Assembly: GCA_949825025.1 (NCBI GenBank) | Contig: OX463788.1 | Location: 21,293,755-21,357,754, forward strand | Length of the DNA: 64,000 nt | Reading direction: 5' to 3' | Origin: Siphlonurus alternatus | Taxonomy: Eukaryota > Arthropoda > Insecta > Ephemeroptera > Siphlonuridae | In this document: positions 11,893 to 23,565 of the stretch, one piece after another | How positions within the stretch are numbered: the first letter of the stretch is position 1 | Layout: each line of letters starts with the position of its first letter | Notes under the pieces: generated by a model | What the model was told of the DNA's origin: nothing | Database searches by the model: none | What the model saw: only the letters and a program-made list of their open reading frames with translations | Translations under genes and position numbers: made by a program

Positions 11893-12225
11893 CAATGGAC
11901 AACATACATGAAATTTTTTTATTGCAGAAATGAATAGAGGGTACCAAATTATGCCACTCTGAATTCTTTTACATTTTTTTGAAACCCAGAACTATTTTTA
12001 AATAATTATTGAAAGTGCGGCCACGCCCCCTGGAGGCGTCAATAGGCGTCCAGTCTCTATCCTTTTTATTAAGGCTGCAAGGGTGCCAACTGAAATCACA
12101 GGACTTTCAATAATTATTTAAAAATAGTTCCGGGTTTCAAAAAATCTCAAAAAATTCAGAGTAGCATAATTTCGTACCATCTATTCATTTCTGCAATAAA
12201 ATTTTTTCATGTATGTTGTCCATTA
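11893..12225. mobile_element. Palindromic MITE, AATGGACAACATACATG ends, copy 1
   Basis: Fold-back of about 333 bases. The left end AATGGACAACATACATG is the reverse complement of the right end CATGTATGTTGTCCATT. The arms run about 140 bases through TTATTGCAGAAATGAATAGA and AACTATTTTTAAATAATTATT around a GC-richer centre (AAAGTGCGGCCACGCCCCCT). A closely related copy lies at 52597-52930. No protein is encoded, and TA is a possible target site because the flanking bases read TAATGG/CCATTA in the sister copy. Confidence 0.85.
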
Positions 12226-12229
12226 GGGG

Positions 12230-12885
12230 GGTGGGGATTTTCATATACTGAAAATAAAGATAACTATAAATTCACACAATACACGTAATAAGAAAATGAA
12301 AACACAACAATGATAATTGCAAGACTCATTCATCTTCTATTATATTCTTGGGAAAAAGTTCATACTATACATACAACAAAATTCTAAGAAATTTCTTTCT
12401 TTCATATTTCGAAATATAATAAATTTCAATCAAATAAAAAAAATTTAGCCCCATAATACCATAATAAAAAACATTATGCTGGATTTGAATGGTTAGGTAA
12501 AGCATATATAATAAGCTAAATAAGCACATAATAAGCAAATTGGTATCGCTGGAAACAGGAAGTGAAATCAAAATTTGAGACACTAATAATTGTGAAATTG
12601 TAGTTAAAATTTGGAATATAAGGGATTGATTGTAAAAAAAAAAAAAAAAAAAAAATTACTGGATATCAAACTTTGAAGAACTTATATAATGATGCAATAC
12701 ATAACCAAAACAAATTGAATTTATCTACGAAGCATGATCGATGCAAGGCAGTTGTTGCACATTTTGTTTGTTTTTAATTACTTTAATTTAATTATTATGA
12801 AATAAATTAAAGACGCATTGAAGAATATAATATAATAAATATACTGTATATGTGCATGCATATTATTATTATATGTTATATTATC
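12230..12885. other. AT-rich stretch with no recognisable gene
   Basis: I see only AT-rich sequence, an A run at about 12634-12655 and an open frame on the minus strand without motifs. It lies upstream of the opsin exon and may hold its distal regulation. The palindromic homeodomain-type site TAATTTAATTA at 12784-12794 fits the RCSI/P3 pattern TAATYNRATTN of opsin promoters, but such sites occur often by chance at this base composition. Same content at 37579-38234. Confidence 0.4.
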
Positions 12886-12887
12886 AG

Positions 12888-13141
12888 AACTCTGAAGACC
12901 TCATTGAGGGTTTATAACTTAATAATATGGTTCTGAGTCTGCGCAAATGTTTTAGCAAGTAAGGTTTGTACTCGGCAGCCGGGACAGACGAACAGGAGAG
13001 CGACGAGATTTGAGCCAGTCGTCCACACAGAACGCGACGACCAACACGAGCTGTTAGCCGCCAGAGATCCAGGAAACCCGTGACAAACACTAACTTCAAC
13101 TCTAAACTCCGCTTATTTAAAAAAAAGAAAATAAGAAAAAA
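12888..13141 (+). promoter_or_regulatory. Probable 5' UTR / proximal promoter of the opsin exon, copy 1
   Basis: Immediately upstream of the opsin ATG the composition rises from the AT-rich background to a balanced mixture (about 12940-13100) and then returns to A-rich just before the start codon. This fits a transcribed leader. I do not see a convincing TATA box or initiator, so the transcription start is undefined. The minus-strand open frame here looks like chance. Confidence 0.35.
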
Positions 13142-13440
13142 ATGTTGAGATATCTATTAGATCTTGCATCAATGCAGAATAGTGTAGGAGGAGAAAATAC
13201 TACTTTAAGTGATTTAAATAACACTGATGACCTTATTGAAACCTTTATCAAGAATTATCCCGTAGATATTTGGAAAAGAGATGGATTTTTTGATGATAAT
13301 TATTTACATTTAATTAACAGGCATTGGTTACAATTTTTACCACCCAGTCCATTAAGACATTACTTATTGGCTGTATTGTACACTCTTATAATGAGTGTTG
13401 GTGTAATTGGAAATGTTTTGGTCATCATAATGCTTTTAAG
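13142..13440 (+). CDS. First coding exon of a rhabdomeric (arthropod-type) opsin, copy 1
   Basis: The exon encodes about 99 residues and ends two bases into an Arg codon at AG|GTAAGT, a consensus splice donor (phase 2). Residues 1-60 form an extracellular N-terminus with N-glycosylation sequons at N19 (NTT) and N26 (NNT). Residues 61-71 (HWLQFLPPSPL) match the HW..FPP..PL block that precedes helix 1 in arthropod r-opsins. Residues 73-98 form helix 1 with the GPCR signature GN at 90-91 (N1.50) followed by VLVII. R-opsins are seven-helix light receptors that bind retinal through a lysine in helix 7 and signal through Gq. Only helix 1 is here; helices 2-7 are not visible in the window. The first ATG is chosen because it follows an A-rich context; M11 is an alternative. 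Some other class A receptor is possible but less likely. Confidence 0.72.
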
Positions 13441-14365
13441 GTAAGTTCATTAACTGTTTCAGTGTCGTACTTTTTTTTTCACACATTAAAAATAGTCTCT
13501 TTTTTTATCAGGCATTATTTAAGTGTTACATTCTTTTATATTATACATCTATATATTATATTATTGCAATATTTAATATAAATTTTCTTGTATATTTTTT
13601 CATGAATGATAAAACTAGGTTACGCTAAAGGATTCCCCGTCGTCTTTACAGCTTATAAAACAACGTGTTGATTTTATAATGAGCAGAACGATGATGTGTC
13701 AAGTGCAGAATGCTTTTTTCGAAGTAAATTCACACAGAGAGGCAACAGTCGCTCTAAGGAAAGTGCATTAACTTCTGCTGAATACCAATTTGATTAATTT
13801 AATTAAAGTCTGTATTTTTTAACACGTTGTCATTACATCTCAATATTGAAGTGTTGATTTATAATAAGAGTGTAATGATTAGTGGTGTTGTAGAAAAAAA
13901 ATACACGAATAATTAAGAATTTTGACACTTTATTTAATATATCGTTTACGTCATTGTTGTTGTAAGATACACCCTAAAAATTTATAGGTGTGTGTGAAAT
14001 ACATATAATCAAAAAGTTTGAACTGAAAAAAAAAATATACAATATATTATATAATTATATAGTTACAAAAAAATAAATAAATAAAAATCAGTGATAGCAA
14101 TGTGACGTTTTCATTTTTGCTATGCTTCTTTCAGCTGTAAGAGATTGCACTGAAGTGAAACACTGGCTACAGTATATGAAGCCTTCCCAGAGTACTTGTA
14201 GTTAGCGTCTCAATTTCATGTGATACCTTACAGCTGATATATTACATTTTTTGTAAAAAAAAAAAATAACAAAAAAGTATTATTAAAAAATTCAAGACCT
14301 TTAATTTTTAACACTTTCTCCCACTATTTGCTTTAAACTTTAGCATCCATTTTAGAGCAGCTATT
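13441..14365 (+). other. Start of the opsin intron
   Basis: Begins with GTAAGTTC. AT-rich, with no recognisable opsin exon 2 (the expected helix 1-2 loop motif of the K.LRTP.N type is not seen). Same sequence at 38790-39714. Confidence 0.5.
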
Positions 14366-14646
14366 GAACATTTGGAAGCTGGAAAAAAACAACTAATAAT
14401 TACAATCTCTTTGCTAGCTGCACTGTATAGTTGTGTTCTATATTATTATTTAACGGAGTGTTCAGAAACCGGTAATTGCCAAATATATATATATTTGGCA
14501 ACTATTTTTTCTCCCTGTTCGAATTCGAATTACCGGTTTCTGAACACTCCGTTAAATAATAATATAGAATATAGAACACAACTATACAGTGCAGCTAGCA
14601 AAGAGATTGTAATTATTAGTTGTTTTTTTCCAGCTTCCAAATGTTC
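14366..14646. repeat. Long near-perfect fold-back, copy 1
   Basis: The left arm at 14366-14477 is the exact reverse complement of the right arm at 14528-14646, except for a 7-base slip duplication (TCTATAT) in the right arm. The loop of about 50 bases contains its own palindrome (CCAAATATATATATATTTGG). Such high arm identity implies a recent inverted duplication or conversion between arms. A transcript, such as the opsin pre-mRNA, would form a double-stranded stem of about 112 base pairs. The open frame crossing the left arm has no known motif. Confidence 0.9.
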
Positions 14647-14649
14647 CAA

Positions 14650-14652
<3 letters not shown>

Positions 14653-14735
<83 letters not shown>
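14653..14735. repeat. (AT)n array, copy 1
   Basis: About 41 AT units directly after the fold-back. The IYIY frames are artefacts. Copy 2 at 40002-40084 has the same length. Confidence 0.95.
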
Positions 14736-14738
<3 letters not shown>

Positions 14739-14739
14739 G

Positions 14740-14931
14740 ATGACATATAGTAAGTTTTTCAACTTACAGACATTGGCAGTATTTTATATAATTTTAAACT
14801 TCTACCGTGTTTACCCGCCAAGACAAGAAAAGAAAATCCGTCAGAAAATTTAAAAGTCTTCCGAGGTGGGACTCGAACCCACATCTCTCTGTGCAATCGC
14901 GGCGGCGAGCGCCTTATCCCCTTAGACCATA
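14740..14931 (-). mobile_element. tRNA-derived SINE, minus strand, copy 1
   Basis: The 75 bases at 14856-14930 read on the minus strand as a tRNA-like head. It has a D-arm-like GGTCTAAGGGGATAAGGC, a perfect T arm (GTGGG-TTCGAGT-CCCAC) and a 3' CTCGGAAG acceptor half. The 5' acceptor half is absent because an AT repeat abuts the D arm, and the anticodon arm is scrambled, so this is not a functional tRNA. The D arm and T arm resemble tRNA-Arg. A short unique body follows toward lower coordinates and meets the AT array. Confidence 0.6.
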
Positions 14932-14999
14932 TATATATATATATATACATATATGGAAGAGTGAGCCTGATGGCCTAACTATGTAATATAACATTATAT

Positions 15000-17350
15000 A
15001 ATAAAATATCATTCAAATTCAGTACAAGTTAAGTAATTATAATAATTTAATGATATTTGTTACGTCGTTTTTTTTAAACATAAATTCACTAAATTCATTA
15101 ATAATTTGTTGGAAAATCATACAGTTCATGAACTGGACTCGAGCATGAATGGCTTTGAAAATTTGAAATAAAAACTTTGACTTTTTACAGACAAATTCTG
15201 TCCACCAAAAATATAATATCATAATGTACATGCATTTTTGCTTAATGAAGAGGTAATGATAATGAGGGATGTCACAAAGAGGATTTAAAATACCTCCTTA
15301 AAAGGAACAGAAACAATTGTTATAAATATTATAGTATGGGTATAGAAATATTTAGTTACAAAACGTATAACTAAAGAATGATATGGAGTTTCATAAGTAT
15401 AATATAATCTATTCTCCTGTGACTCTGTACTACGCGTATTAGTATATTACGTATTTACAGTACAACACTGATATCAATATATGTGGCGTTTTACATGGAT
15501 AATTAAGTGTACTGTGGTACCTAGACGCAAAGAGGCAAGTTTTTTATTTTCCTGGGGGTGTGAAGTAGCAGCACTACTTTTTATTCAGCTGTGTTATCAT
15601 TCTTATCAATTTTCCAAACAGGAAAATAATGTTTTCGTCATGTAAATAGCCTTACATTTTTCATATCGTCTGCAATTTTCTCCTTAATTGTGTCTCGGTA
15701 TACATTTCTCTTAGAGTTTTCTGGAGTCAGTATAAGCATTGAAAAACTATATAATAACTTACATTTATATTATTCGTGTGTAACAAGTAATATTTATTTA
15801 TAAGAATGGACGTCACATACATTCTGCATTCAATTTAAAAAATAAATTATTTTTAATAGTTTTATTTGGACTCAAGAAGCTTTGAAAAAAAATCATCCAA
15901 GACGTAGCTGTTATATGCTATTTATTGATAAAAAAAAATACCTCATTTGGATTGTCCTTTACAGCAGATATTGACTTAAGAGTATCACCAAGAGAAGGGT
16001 AATGATCAGACGAGCGGCCTTGATCACGTATATATTATAGCTCTAAACACAAAATTATGCGGCTGCCAACATCATACGATGAAAGAAATATTCAGTAGAT
16101 ACAATCAGTCAGAAAAGAAAAGTGTGTATTGCAGGCGAATAACTTATAAAGAAGCTCAAATGTAGAAATGCCCACCTTCTTACTAAAAAGTTTTAACACT
16201 GCATGCTCATTAAAGCTAGCATATAATGTACATGCAGAAGAAATTTACAATATTTGATGAGTGAATTCATTTACAATAAAAAAGAGCATAATAATATATT
16301 ATGAATGATTATTACAAAAGATAAATAACCCAATCGGTGTATGAAAAAGATTATAAATAAATTATAATAAAATCAACCATGCACCAATTAATCTGATAAT
16401 AAACTACATCGTCAAAACATTGCTATTGAACGAAGCAATATATCCGGACAACCTGTGTACAAGAAATTTGCATGCAATTGATTTCGAACAATGAATGAAG
16501 TGAATTGTAAGCAAAAATCTGGTACATGATGTTAGTCGCTTCAAATCTCTTGCAGGAGGAAAGAAACAAGTATTGTAAATAATTTTTTTAAGCAAAATCA
16601 TTTCATGTAAACTTTGACTTTGCAGCCAGGCTGCATTCTAAATTTTCAACATAAAACATGATACATTCAAAGAAGTTGAAAACGTAATTTTTTATTATTA
16701 TTATTTTCGTGTTTGCTCTCCTTTTTTATCTCTTTAAACACAATCCAAAGTCAAAGGCGCATGAAAATAATTGTGTACAAATAAACAAGTAAAGTTGTTA
16801 ATTGCAAAAGATTTTTTCCAGTTCTAAAAAAGGACGTAAAAGATAAAAAAAACGCAAATAACTGTTAAATTGCTTTATTTAATTTAATTTCTTACCTCTT
16901 TTATATATGACTTGCGAAATATGTTTCATTAAAAAAAAATTAAAAATAGTCAGAATTTAAATATCTTTGGAGCAAAATAAAAGACTGATATACATTTACT
17001 TCTAACGTGTTAATGCGTTTATAAGCATATAGATGAATGAAATCTCAGGGGAAGGAGGAGGGGGATTAATAAAACAGTTAAAATATGCAGATGGATGTTT
17101 TCTTTTTTTTTCTCCACTTAACTAACATGCATGAATGAATAAATTGTGTGCCTTTTCGGATGCTATACAAGCCAGAAATTCATGCTTTTAAACTTAATTT
17201 TATATAAAAAGAAGATAACATATTTTACATTTATAACGTAAAATATAAAATTAACTCCAATTGGGGAACTTAAATAGCAAAAATATTAAACAACAAATAC
17301 TTTTACAAATGAAGTTTAATCATACTTTAAAATTTAATAATATTATAAAA
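15000..17350. other. AT-rich stretch without recognisable genes, copy 1
   Basis: Intronic or intergenic. No opsin exon, repeat family or RNA gene recognised. Same content at 40349-42699. Confidence 0.55.
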
Positions 17351-17485
17351 GTAGACTGTTACCTTCACCGTTGTTGTAATTAGTCTCTTGATGTGTAAGT
17401 AATTGTCACTATGTAATATTCAATGTCATTATTTTGACTTATTCATCAAGAGACTAATTTATTAAGGTGAAGGTAAAAAGTCTAT
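17351..17485. repeat. Imperfect 135-base hairpin, copy 1
   Basis: The left arm (17352-17393; GACTGTTACCTTCACC..TTAGTCTCTTGATG) pairs with the right arm (17446-17484; CATCAAGAGACTAA..GGTGAAGGTAAAAAGTC). A small asymmetric bulge lies in the middle and the loop is about 52 bases. This could be a short MITE or an RNA hairpin. The loop is long for a canonical microRNA precursor. Confidence 0.65.
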
Positions 17486-17489
17486 ATAT

Positions 17490-20400
17490 TTTTATTAAAT
17501 TTAAAGAAAAAATGTTTTCATAAAGAATTCAACATGCAGCAGATTGAATAACCTTTTTAAAATGATCATGGAATAATGTCGTTTGTTTTACGTTTCCATG
17601 ATGATAAGTTGTTGATTTGTTAGAATTTATTGAAGATCGCATGAGCATGAAATCAATTTTTCAATCAATCGATAAGGAAGGCTGCACAACCAGCACAGCT
17701 AACCCGCATTAAAACGTAATTTTCCTGACCCGAGGCTATATGGAAATGAAGGCCTGTGTGTTTATATACAGGGACTTGACATACATAACATCCAAGTAAT
17801 ATATAACGAATATATTGCATGCATACAGTCTAGAATATATACTCAATTGTATCATTAATAATGTACGAAATGTACCAGTCTATATTACAGTATCTTATCA
17901 CATATTTACGTAAATTGCAACAAATAATAAATATAGGAATATAGCACAAACGTTGTGATTGGATACAAATACAATAAAAATATAATAGTTATAGTAATTT
18001 ACAGTTTTATATTGCACAATGCACTTACATAAATTTTTGTCACTGTTTTAAAAAAATTGTTTGTTTACAATGCTTACACAAAATGATTGCGAAAGAGCTT
18101 CGTGTTCAGTAATAAAAACGAGATATTACGTTATTACATTACAGATTAAATGTTTGCTTTAGAATATGCATTGAAGTACCGTGCATCAACTTTAAAATTA
18201 AAAAAAAAAAAAAAACGTACAGAGAAATATAGTGTAGATGATAATATAAAGTCTGATGTGTCACAAAATTGATAAATCGAATATTAATTAATTAAAACAA
18301 TATAAATATATGACTTTGTAGCTGCATTAATCTTAGATTTGATTGAAACTTCACTGGATGTTATCAAACTCATGATGCATTTAATTTGAAGATAATTAAT
18401 GTAACATATTTCATTTTATGTATTAGGAAACACATCTAATAATATATAGATTATAACGTTTATTTATTTAAATCATAATAATAACATTTATAATACATAT
18501 AAAATAATACATGTATATTATTGAGCAAATATTATAGGCAAGATACATATTGTCACAGAGGTAATTAAAAATTAAAATCAACAAACAGGTTAATTACTCC
18601 ATGCAATTGGCTGATTTTGTATAGTTTGAAATTTAAGATATTGAAATGAAGAAACCTTGTTCCGATGCACATATGGCTCAAAACTGCAGATTCCGGTGAT
18701 ATATTTATATTTTCGTATATATACGTACGTAATGTAATGAAATATCTATGTGTAAATTGTAAATTTCCACTATGGTTCAATGTATATAAATTTTGTACAC
18801 ATAATCAAACATATACATACACTGGGTGGACGGGTTTGTTTACTTTCTGCTCATCATAGTTTTGCAAGTGGTTCATGATTAATAATATACTATTTTGCAT
18901 GCAAGAGGGCAAAAAAATATAAAAATATAATATAATTTATTTATTTATGAAAAAGAGTTCTCTGTGCATTAAGTTTTCAAATTACATTCAATTTTGTTTT
19001 TAATATATTTCTTCCTGAGGATATACAGAACAGGTTTGCTTTTCTTATTTCGTATATAGCAATCACTCAATAAAAAAATGCATTTAATGGGTAATTGCTA
19101 ACAATTCAATATTATTCTAAAAATCATATTACATGCTAATATGCTAAAATCCATACCTATTACCCCCCCCCCTCGAGCTCCAAGCTCCAATCCTTGTAAA
19201 AATAAATAAATAAAATGCAAATCAGGAGTGTCATGCATAGCACATCCAAATTCGAACAAAGCTCGATCCAAACTACTTTTGACAACTGCATGCATGTGCA
19301 TCAAAACTCGACACAATTAAAGCAAAGAATATTTCGACTTTTTGTCATATAACATTTATAGCAAAATAAATTAGAAAGTTTTATTTGATCATTAGGCAGT
19401 GATTAAATCACAATACAAGCATAGATCTTATCAAAATAAAATACTTATACTAATATATTATAAAACACAAACACTGTTTGTCAATTCCAGATATTGTTGT
19501 TATTTACAAATGCCAGAAATATTCATCTTCATTAAACAACTTGTAAAACTGGCCAACAAGCATTCTTACATAGAGGTGCTATTTTCTATAATTCAACTCC
19601 TATTGATATTAGACAATCTACTGAAAAAGTATTCAAAAATTATGTTGTTAATTTGTTGCATTCCTATAGCGAGTTGAACTATACAGATAAATTTAAAATA
19701 TAGATTTCTGTGTTTCAATATTTTGATTGCTATACTATATAACAAAGTATTACATAATAAATTTCAATATTTTCTATATTATAAATGTATAGCCTTATCT
19801 CTAAAATTATGTTACATGATAAGGCTTAACCTGAGAAATTTGGACGAAAAATTCGCTACAACAGATTTTCTTCAAATTAATTTGGTGAACTTACAACAAT
19901 CGTCAAATTAGCTCTGAATTTTTTCGGAATTTTTTAACCGTTGGTTTAATTATAATTAATTTATTTAAATGAGAATTTTGTATCCTTCCAATGTTAAATT
20001 TGTTAATTAGCATTGCAAAAAAACTATACAACAGATTCTTTTACTTTTTTTTTTTTTTTTACTAAAACTTAATTTTTTAGACTATTTTTCTGAATTGTTT
20101 TCATATATTTTGAACCGTGGCGATGATCGTTTCCTCTAAGTGATGAGAAATGTGGCATGGTTCTCAAGGACTGATGTCACTACCCCCTCCTAAAAAATTA
20201 TTCGCATTCCAATGCAAACAGTGTTGCCACTATAGCCACGCCTCTTGACCTTGACAGACAAATTCTCAGGTTATACCTTAATTAAAATATATAAAACTTT
20301 TATAAGTATATTATTCTCACAATAACTGAAATATGTATTTTTTGTATTAATCTGTATAAATGTTGTTAATTTAATGTTTGTTCATTTTATAGTAACATAA

Positions 20401-20600
20401 CATAGTAACATAACATCATTTTTATAGTTTTGTTTTTTGTTTTTTTTCCAATTTTTTTTTTTTTTTTTTTTTCTAAATTTCATTTATTTTTTCTGTAAAT
20501 TCTAAATTTTATTTGTTTTGCCATCTTATTTGGATCTATGTGTATTTGACGTTCCCCGTATATGAGTTTCTAGCTCTTGGGGTTTAATTACCATGGCATA
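17490..20600. other. AT-rich stretch without recognisable genes
   Basis: Includes the right breakpoint of duplication copy 1 (17783/17784), a C run at 19163-19173 and several short open frames with no recognisable motif. I see no RNA gene or complete mobile element. Confidence 0.55.
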
Positions 20601-20601
20601 C

Positions 20602-20922
20602 AATGGAGTATTGTCCTCAATTTTTTTTATTGCAGAAATGGATAGAGCGTGCAAAGTTATGCTACCCTGATTTTTTTCAGATTTTTTAGAGCCCGGGAAG
20701 TATTTTTAAAAAATTATTGAAAGTCCTTTTTGTGACGTCACGCGGCGGCAAGTCCTATCTTTTTCTTAAGGAGCGGCGTCTCGTGACGTCACAAAAATAA
20801 CTTTCAATAATTTTTTAAAAATAGTTCACGGGCTCTAAAAAATCTAAAAAAATCAGCGTAGCATAACTTTGCACCCTCTATCCATTTCTGCAATAAAAAA
20901 AATTGAGGTCAATACTCCATTA
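20602..20922. mobile_element. Palindromic MITE with two TGACGTCA sites in the centre
   Basis: The left end CAATGGAGTATTGTCCTCAA mirrors the right end TTGAGGTCAATACTCCATT. The arms follow the family pattern (TTATTGCAGAAATGGATAGA, AGATTTTTTAGAGCCCGG, TTTTTAAAAAATTATTGAAAG). The centre carries two copies of the palindrome TGACGTCA (20733-20740 and 20784-20791), the classic CRE site, arranged symmetrically around a GC-rich core. No coding capacity. Confidence 0.85.
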
Positions 20923-20978
20923 TATTGTATTATGTATTAATGTATATGTGTTTTCTTCATGAATAAACAAATGTAAAA

Positions 20979-21000
20979 ATAATAATAATAATAATAATAA
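20979..21000. repeat. (TAA)n tract at the 5' junction of the LINE
   Basis: About seven TAA units directly before the truncated retrotransposon. TAA also follows it at 22442-22458. This pattern fits insertion into a TAA microsatellite. Confidence 0.85.
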
Positions 21001-22441
21001 GAAGGCTTGCGGCTCATGGGAGGCACCGTTATTCAAGACTTGGGTGTCGAGGAAAACTACAAGTACCTCGGTATGCAGCAGCTAATTGGCATTAAAGATG
21101 TAGATGCCAGAAAACAAGTTGAGAAAAAAGTGCTGTCTCGAGTCGACAAGATTTGCAAGTCTTTTGTCAGTGCGAGGAACAAGATTACTGCGATTAATAC
21201 GTGGGCTATCCCTGTGGCTGGATATACGTTTGGTGTCGTCAGGTGGTCGGAGACGTCACTGCAAGCTTTTGATAGAAAAATGAGAACCACCCTCACGAAG
21301 CATAGGATACATCACCCGAGGAGCTCAGTTCAGTCGAGAGACTGTACCTTTCACGTCATGTAGGTGGAAGAGGTTTGCTCAGCATGGAGATGATGTGTCG
21401 TCAGCAGGAGTTGAAACTTCGGCAGTACTTTGTGTCACGTGGTGATGGGTTGCATGCAGCTATTTGCAACCAGGACTGTGGCTACACTCCGCTACATTTG
21501 AGTGAGCAAGAGTTTCAGCCTGCCATTAGAACCCAGGCTGACAGAGTTTTGGAGTGGTCAACAAAAGCATTGCATGGTCGGTTTGCTGCAGCGTTGTCTT
21601 CGGATCAGGTGGACACCAAGAGTTCCACTGAGTGGCTGCGGACAAGTGGGTTGTTTGCGGAGACAGAGGGCTTTGTCTGTGCTATACAGGATCAGGTCAT
21701 CAGGACTAGGGCGTATGAGCGACACATCCTCAAAGTCAACATCAGTGACCGGTGTCGTCTTTGCAAGCAGGCTAACGAGTCCATTCAGCATGTCACTGGG
21801 GGCTGTCCAGTGCTTGCTCCAAAAGAGTACTTAGAGCGCCACAATTCTGTTGCCAAAGTTGTACATCAAGCTTTGGCCAAGAAAGTTGGTCTCATTGAGA
21901 CAGAGGTTCCGTACTATAAGTGCAAGCCGGAACAAGTTCTCCGTAATCAGGATGCAAAAATCCTGTGGGATTCTGCCATCACCACAGATAGAGCTGTTGA
22001 AGCAAACAGACCTGATCTTGTTCTCTTCGACAAGAAAGCTCGAACAGCGGTGATTGTCGACATTGCTGTCCCGCTGGACGAGAATCTTGTGACCACAGTT
22101 GCGGAGAAAAAGCGCAAGTACCAGCCACTTGCTGTCGAGCTCAAAGACATGTACCAGCTCCGTAGTGTTGATGTGGTTCCAGTTGTGATCTCTAGTAACG
22201 GTCTTGTGACCAAAGACTGGTCATTTGCAAGAGAGAAGTTGGCTCTCAAAGAATACCACATGCGTGTCATGCAGAAGGCTGCTATTCTTGGCACGGCTAA
22301 CATTGTGCGCAAGGTTTTGAGCTTGTAGCACCCCCGCATGTGTACCCGCAATCCCCTCTCAATGTTTGGTACGGGCGCTTGCACCTTGGCTTGATTGAGC
22401 CCGGTGTTAGTGCTTATGAAGAAGAAAGCAAGAAAAATACA
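21001..22441 (+). pseudogene. 5'-truncated R2/R4/Dong-type non-LTR retrotransposon, copy A
   Basis: Only the C-terminal part of the ORF is left. Bases 21001 to about 21330 encode the end of the reverse transcriptase region (YKYLG, NKITAIN..IPVAGYTFGVVRW, HHPRSSVQ). A one-base-type frameshift near 21327-21337 breaks the frame; the next frame resumes with RLYLSRHVGGRGLLSMEMMC. In the 317-residue frame ending at 22328 there is a zinc knuckle C127-x2-C130-x8-H139-x4-C144, then a restriction-like endonuclease with RPD (212-214), VDI (D229) and K248-Y249. This architecture belongs to the R2/R4/Dong lineage, whose Dong members insert in TAA repeats. The 3' UTR (22329-22441) holds a hairpin at 22374-22415 and ends in TAA repeats. 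The element is dead: RT catalytic core missing and frame broken. Confidence 0.88.
22374..22415 (+). other. 3' UTR hairpin of the LINE, copy A
   Basis: Stem-loop around TTGGCTTGATTGAGCCCGG. The same structure, with compensating changes, occurs at 57476-57517, 57841-57882, 58290-58332 and 59808-59850. In this retrotransposon group the 3' UTR RNA is what the reverse transcriptase recognises to prime at the target, so this is the likely recognition structure. Confidence 0.65.
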
Positions 22442-22699
22442 TAATAATAATAATAATATTAATAACATAATAAATTGTATTATTTACAGATGTGAATCCC
22501 AAGATTGGCATGCAAGATTATACTTAATTATTTAGTTGTTTTATGTAACAAATTGTTATTAATAATGTTCAGTATTTTTTCTAGAGACAAATTTAAGTAT
22601 ATATTATGTACATGTTAATTTAGACCCACATTGAAAATTAATAGTCTTTTACATCATAATATTTCTTATAAATTAACACTTTTTTTAACCTATTTTTGA

Positions 22700-23104
22700 A
22701 CAATAATCATTTTTTACATTTCGCATTAAGACGGGAAGAAAAGCATTCAATTTTGCTGTTTTGTAGTATGGAATTTTTTTCGAAATTAGTAGATGAAATT
22801 GTACGATTTCGAAAATTATTGATATTATTGGTAGGACCCTTCTTATGGTTAGGATAAACTTAAGAAGTTTTAAGAGATTTGGAAATATACCTTCAAGAAA
22901 AGAATTGTTAATTAAATTTAAAATGAAGATAATAGTCATTAAAGGGGAACAGTATTTAATGACAGAATAGAGAACTTCATCGGACCCAGATGCGAATTTA
23001 TTGTAAGGCAAAGATTTGTTAAAATTTAACTGGGTCTCTATTACTTCAAAAATTTTATGGGTACTAATTAACACTACTAATTGAAGAAAGAGCATTAATA
23101 TCAT
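22700..23104 (-). pseudogene. Decayed LINE reverse-transcriptase fragment
   Basis: On the minus strand an open frame of about 139 residues contains IETQLNFNKS, SGSDEVLYSVIKYCSPL, FILNLINNSFLEGIFPNLLK and LNAFLP. These follow the order of the first RT blocks of Jockey/CR1-like LINEs (spacing as in N-K-S-x-G-x-D-E..LLK..SP..FN.S...G.FP..LK, then R.I..FSK..E). The expected KKGD and YRPIS parts are damaged or missing, and the YADD catalytic block is not present. It is a remnant, unrelated to the R4/Dong-type elements nearby, and has no visible ends. Confidence 0.6.
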
Positions 23105-23494
23105 TTTATATATTTGGATTCAAGGGTGGAAACTTATCATTTGTTCCACATGCAGTTTATACAAAGTAATTATTAAACAAATTACATTAATTAATTATCC
23201 GTTATCAACGAATCCGTATTAGACGGCGTCATGCTATCATGAAAACGTAGTAAATTTTGCAGAACTAAAAAGGACATAAAAGGATAATAAAATGATACAG
23301 TAAAATCATAATTATAAAAATATTATATAGTATAAACGTACTGACATGCGAATGTTTTTTTTGTAAACTTGTATTCTTCTGGTCTATACACAGCTAGTCT
23401 ATTTCAGAAATATATAATTGGAAATTTTATGGGTATGGAGTGTATATATGCATGCATGGACACTACTTCCTCTCCTACCTCTTTATACAGGGAG

Positions 23495-23565
23495 TAATAA
23501 TAATAATAATAATTTATTTCGAACAAATTTGGTTGTATAGGACAACATAGATCACGCCAAATAAA
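23495..23565 (-). mobile_element. Probable LINE/SINE 3' tail ending in TAA repeats
   Basis: Read on the minus strand, GATCTATGTTGTCCTATACAA followed by CCAAATTTGTTCGAAATAAA and (TTA)n closely resembles the segment at 45667-45743 (ACCATGTTGTCCTGTACAAC, CAGTTGTTTGTAATAAA, then a TAAA array). The two share a 3' end and each finishes in a different simple repeat, as LINE tails do. Confidence 0.5.

Noticed and set aside
12884..13099. 71-residue minus-strand frame upstream of the opsin exon
   Set aside because: No recognisable domain; it lies in the probable 5' UTR of the plus-strand exon and is explained by the local rise in GC.
14372..14737. 121-residue frame after the opsin exon, which could look like another membrane exon
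   Set aside because: It covers a fold-back and then an AT array. The hydrophobic part has no opsin motif and no splice context.
14856..14930. Possible functional tRNA gene on the minus strand
   Set aside because: The T arm is perfect, but the 5' acceptor strand is missing and the anticodon arm does not fold, so it is treated as a SINE head.
21947..22468. Minus-strand frame of 173 residues (and 267 residues at 57049-57852)
   Set aside because: Antisense shadow of the conserved LINE endonuclease frame. All protein motifs are on the plus strand.
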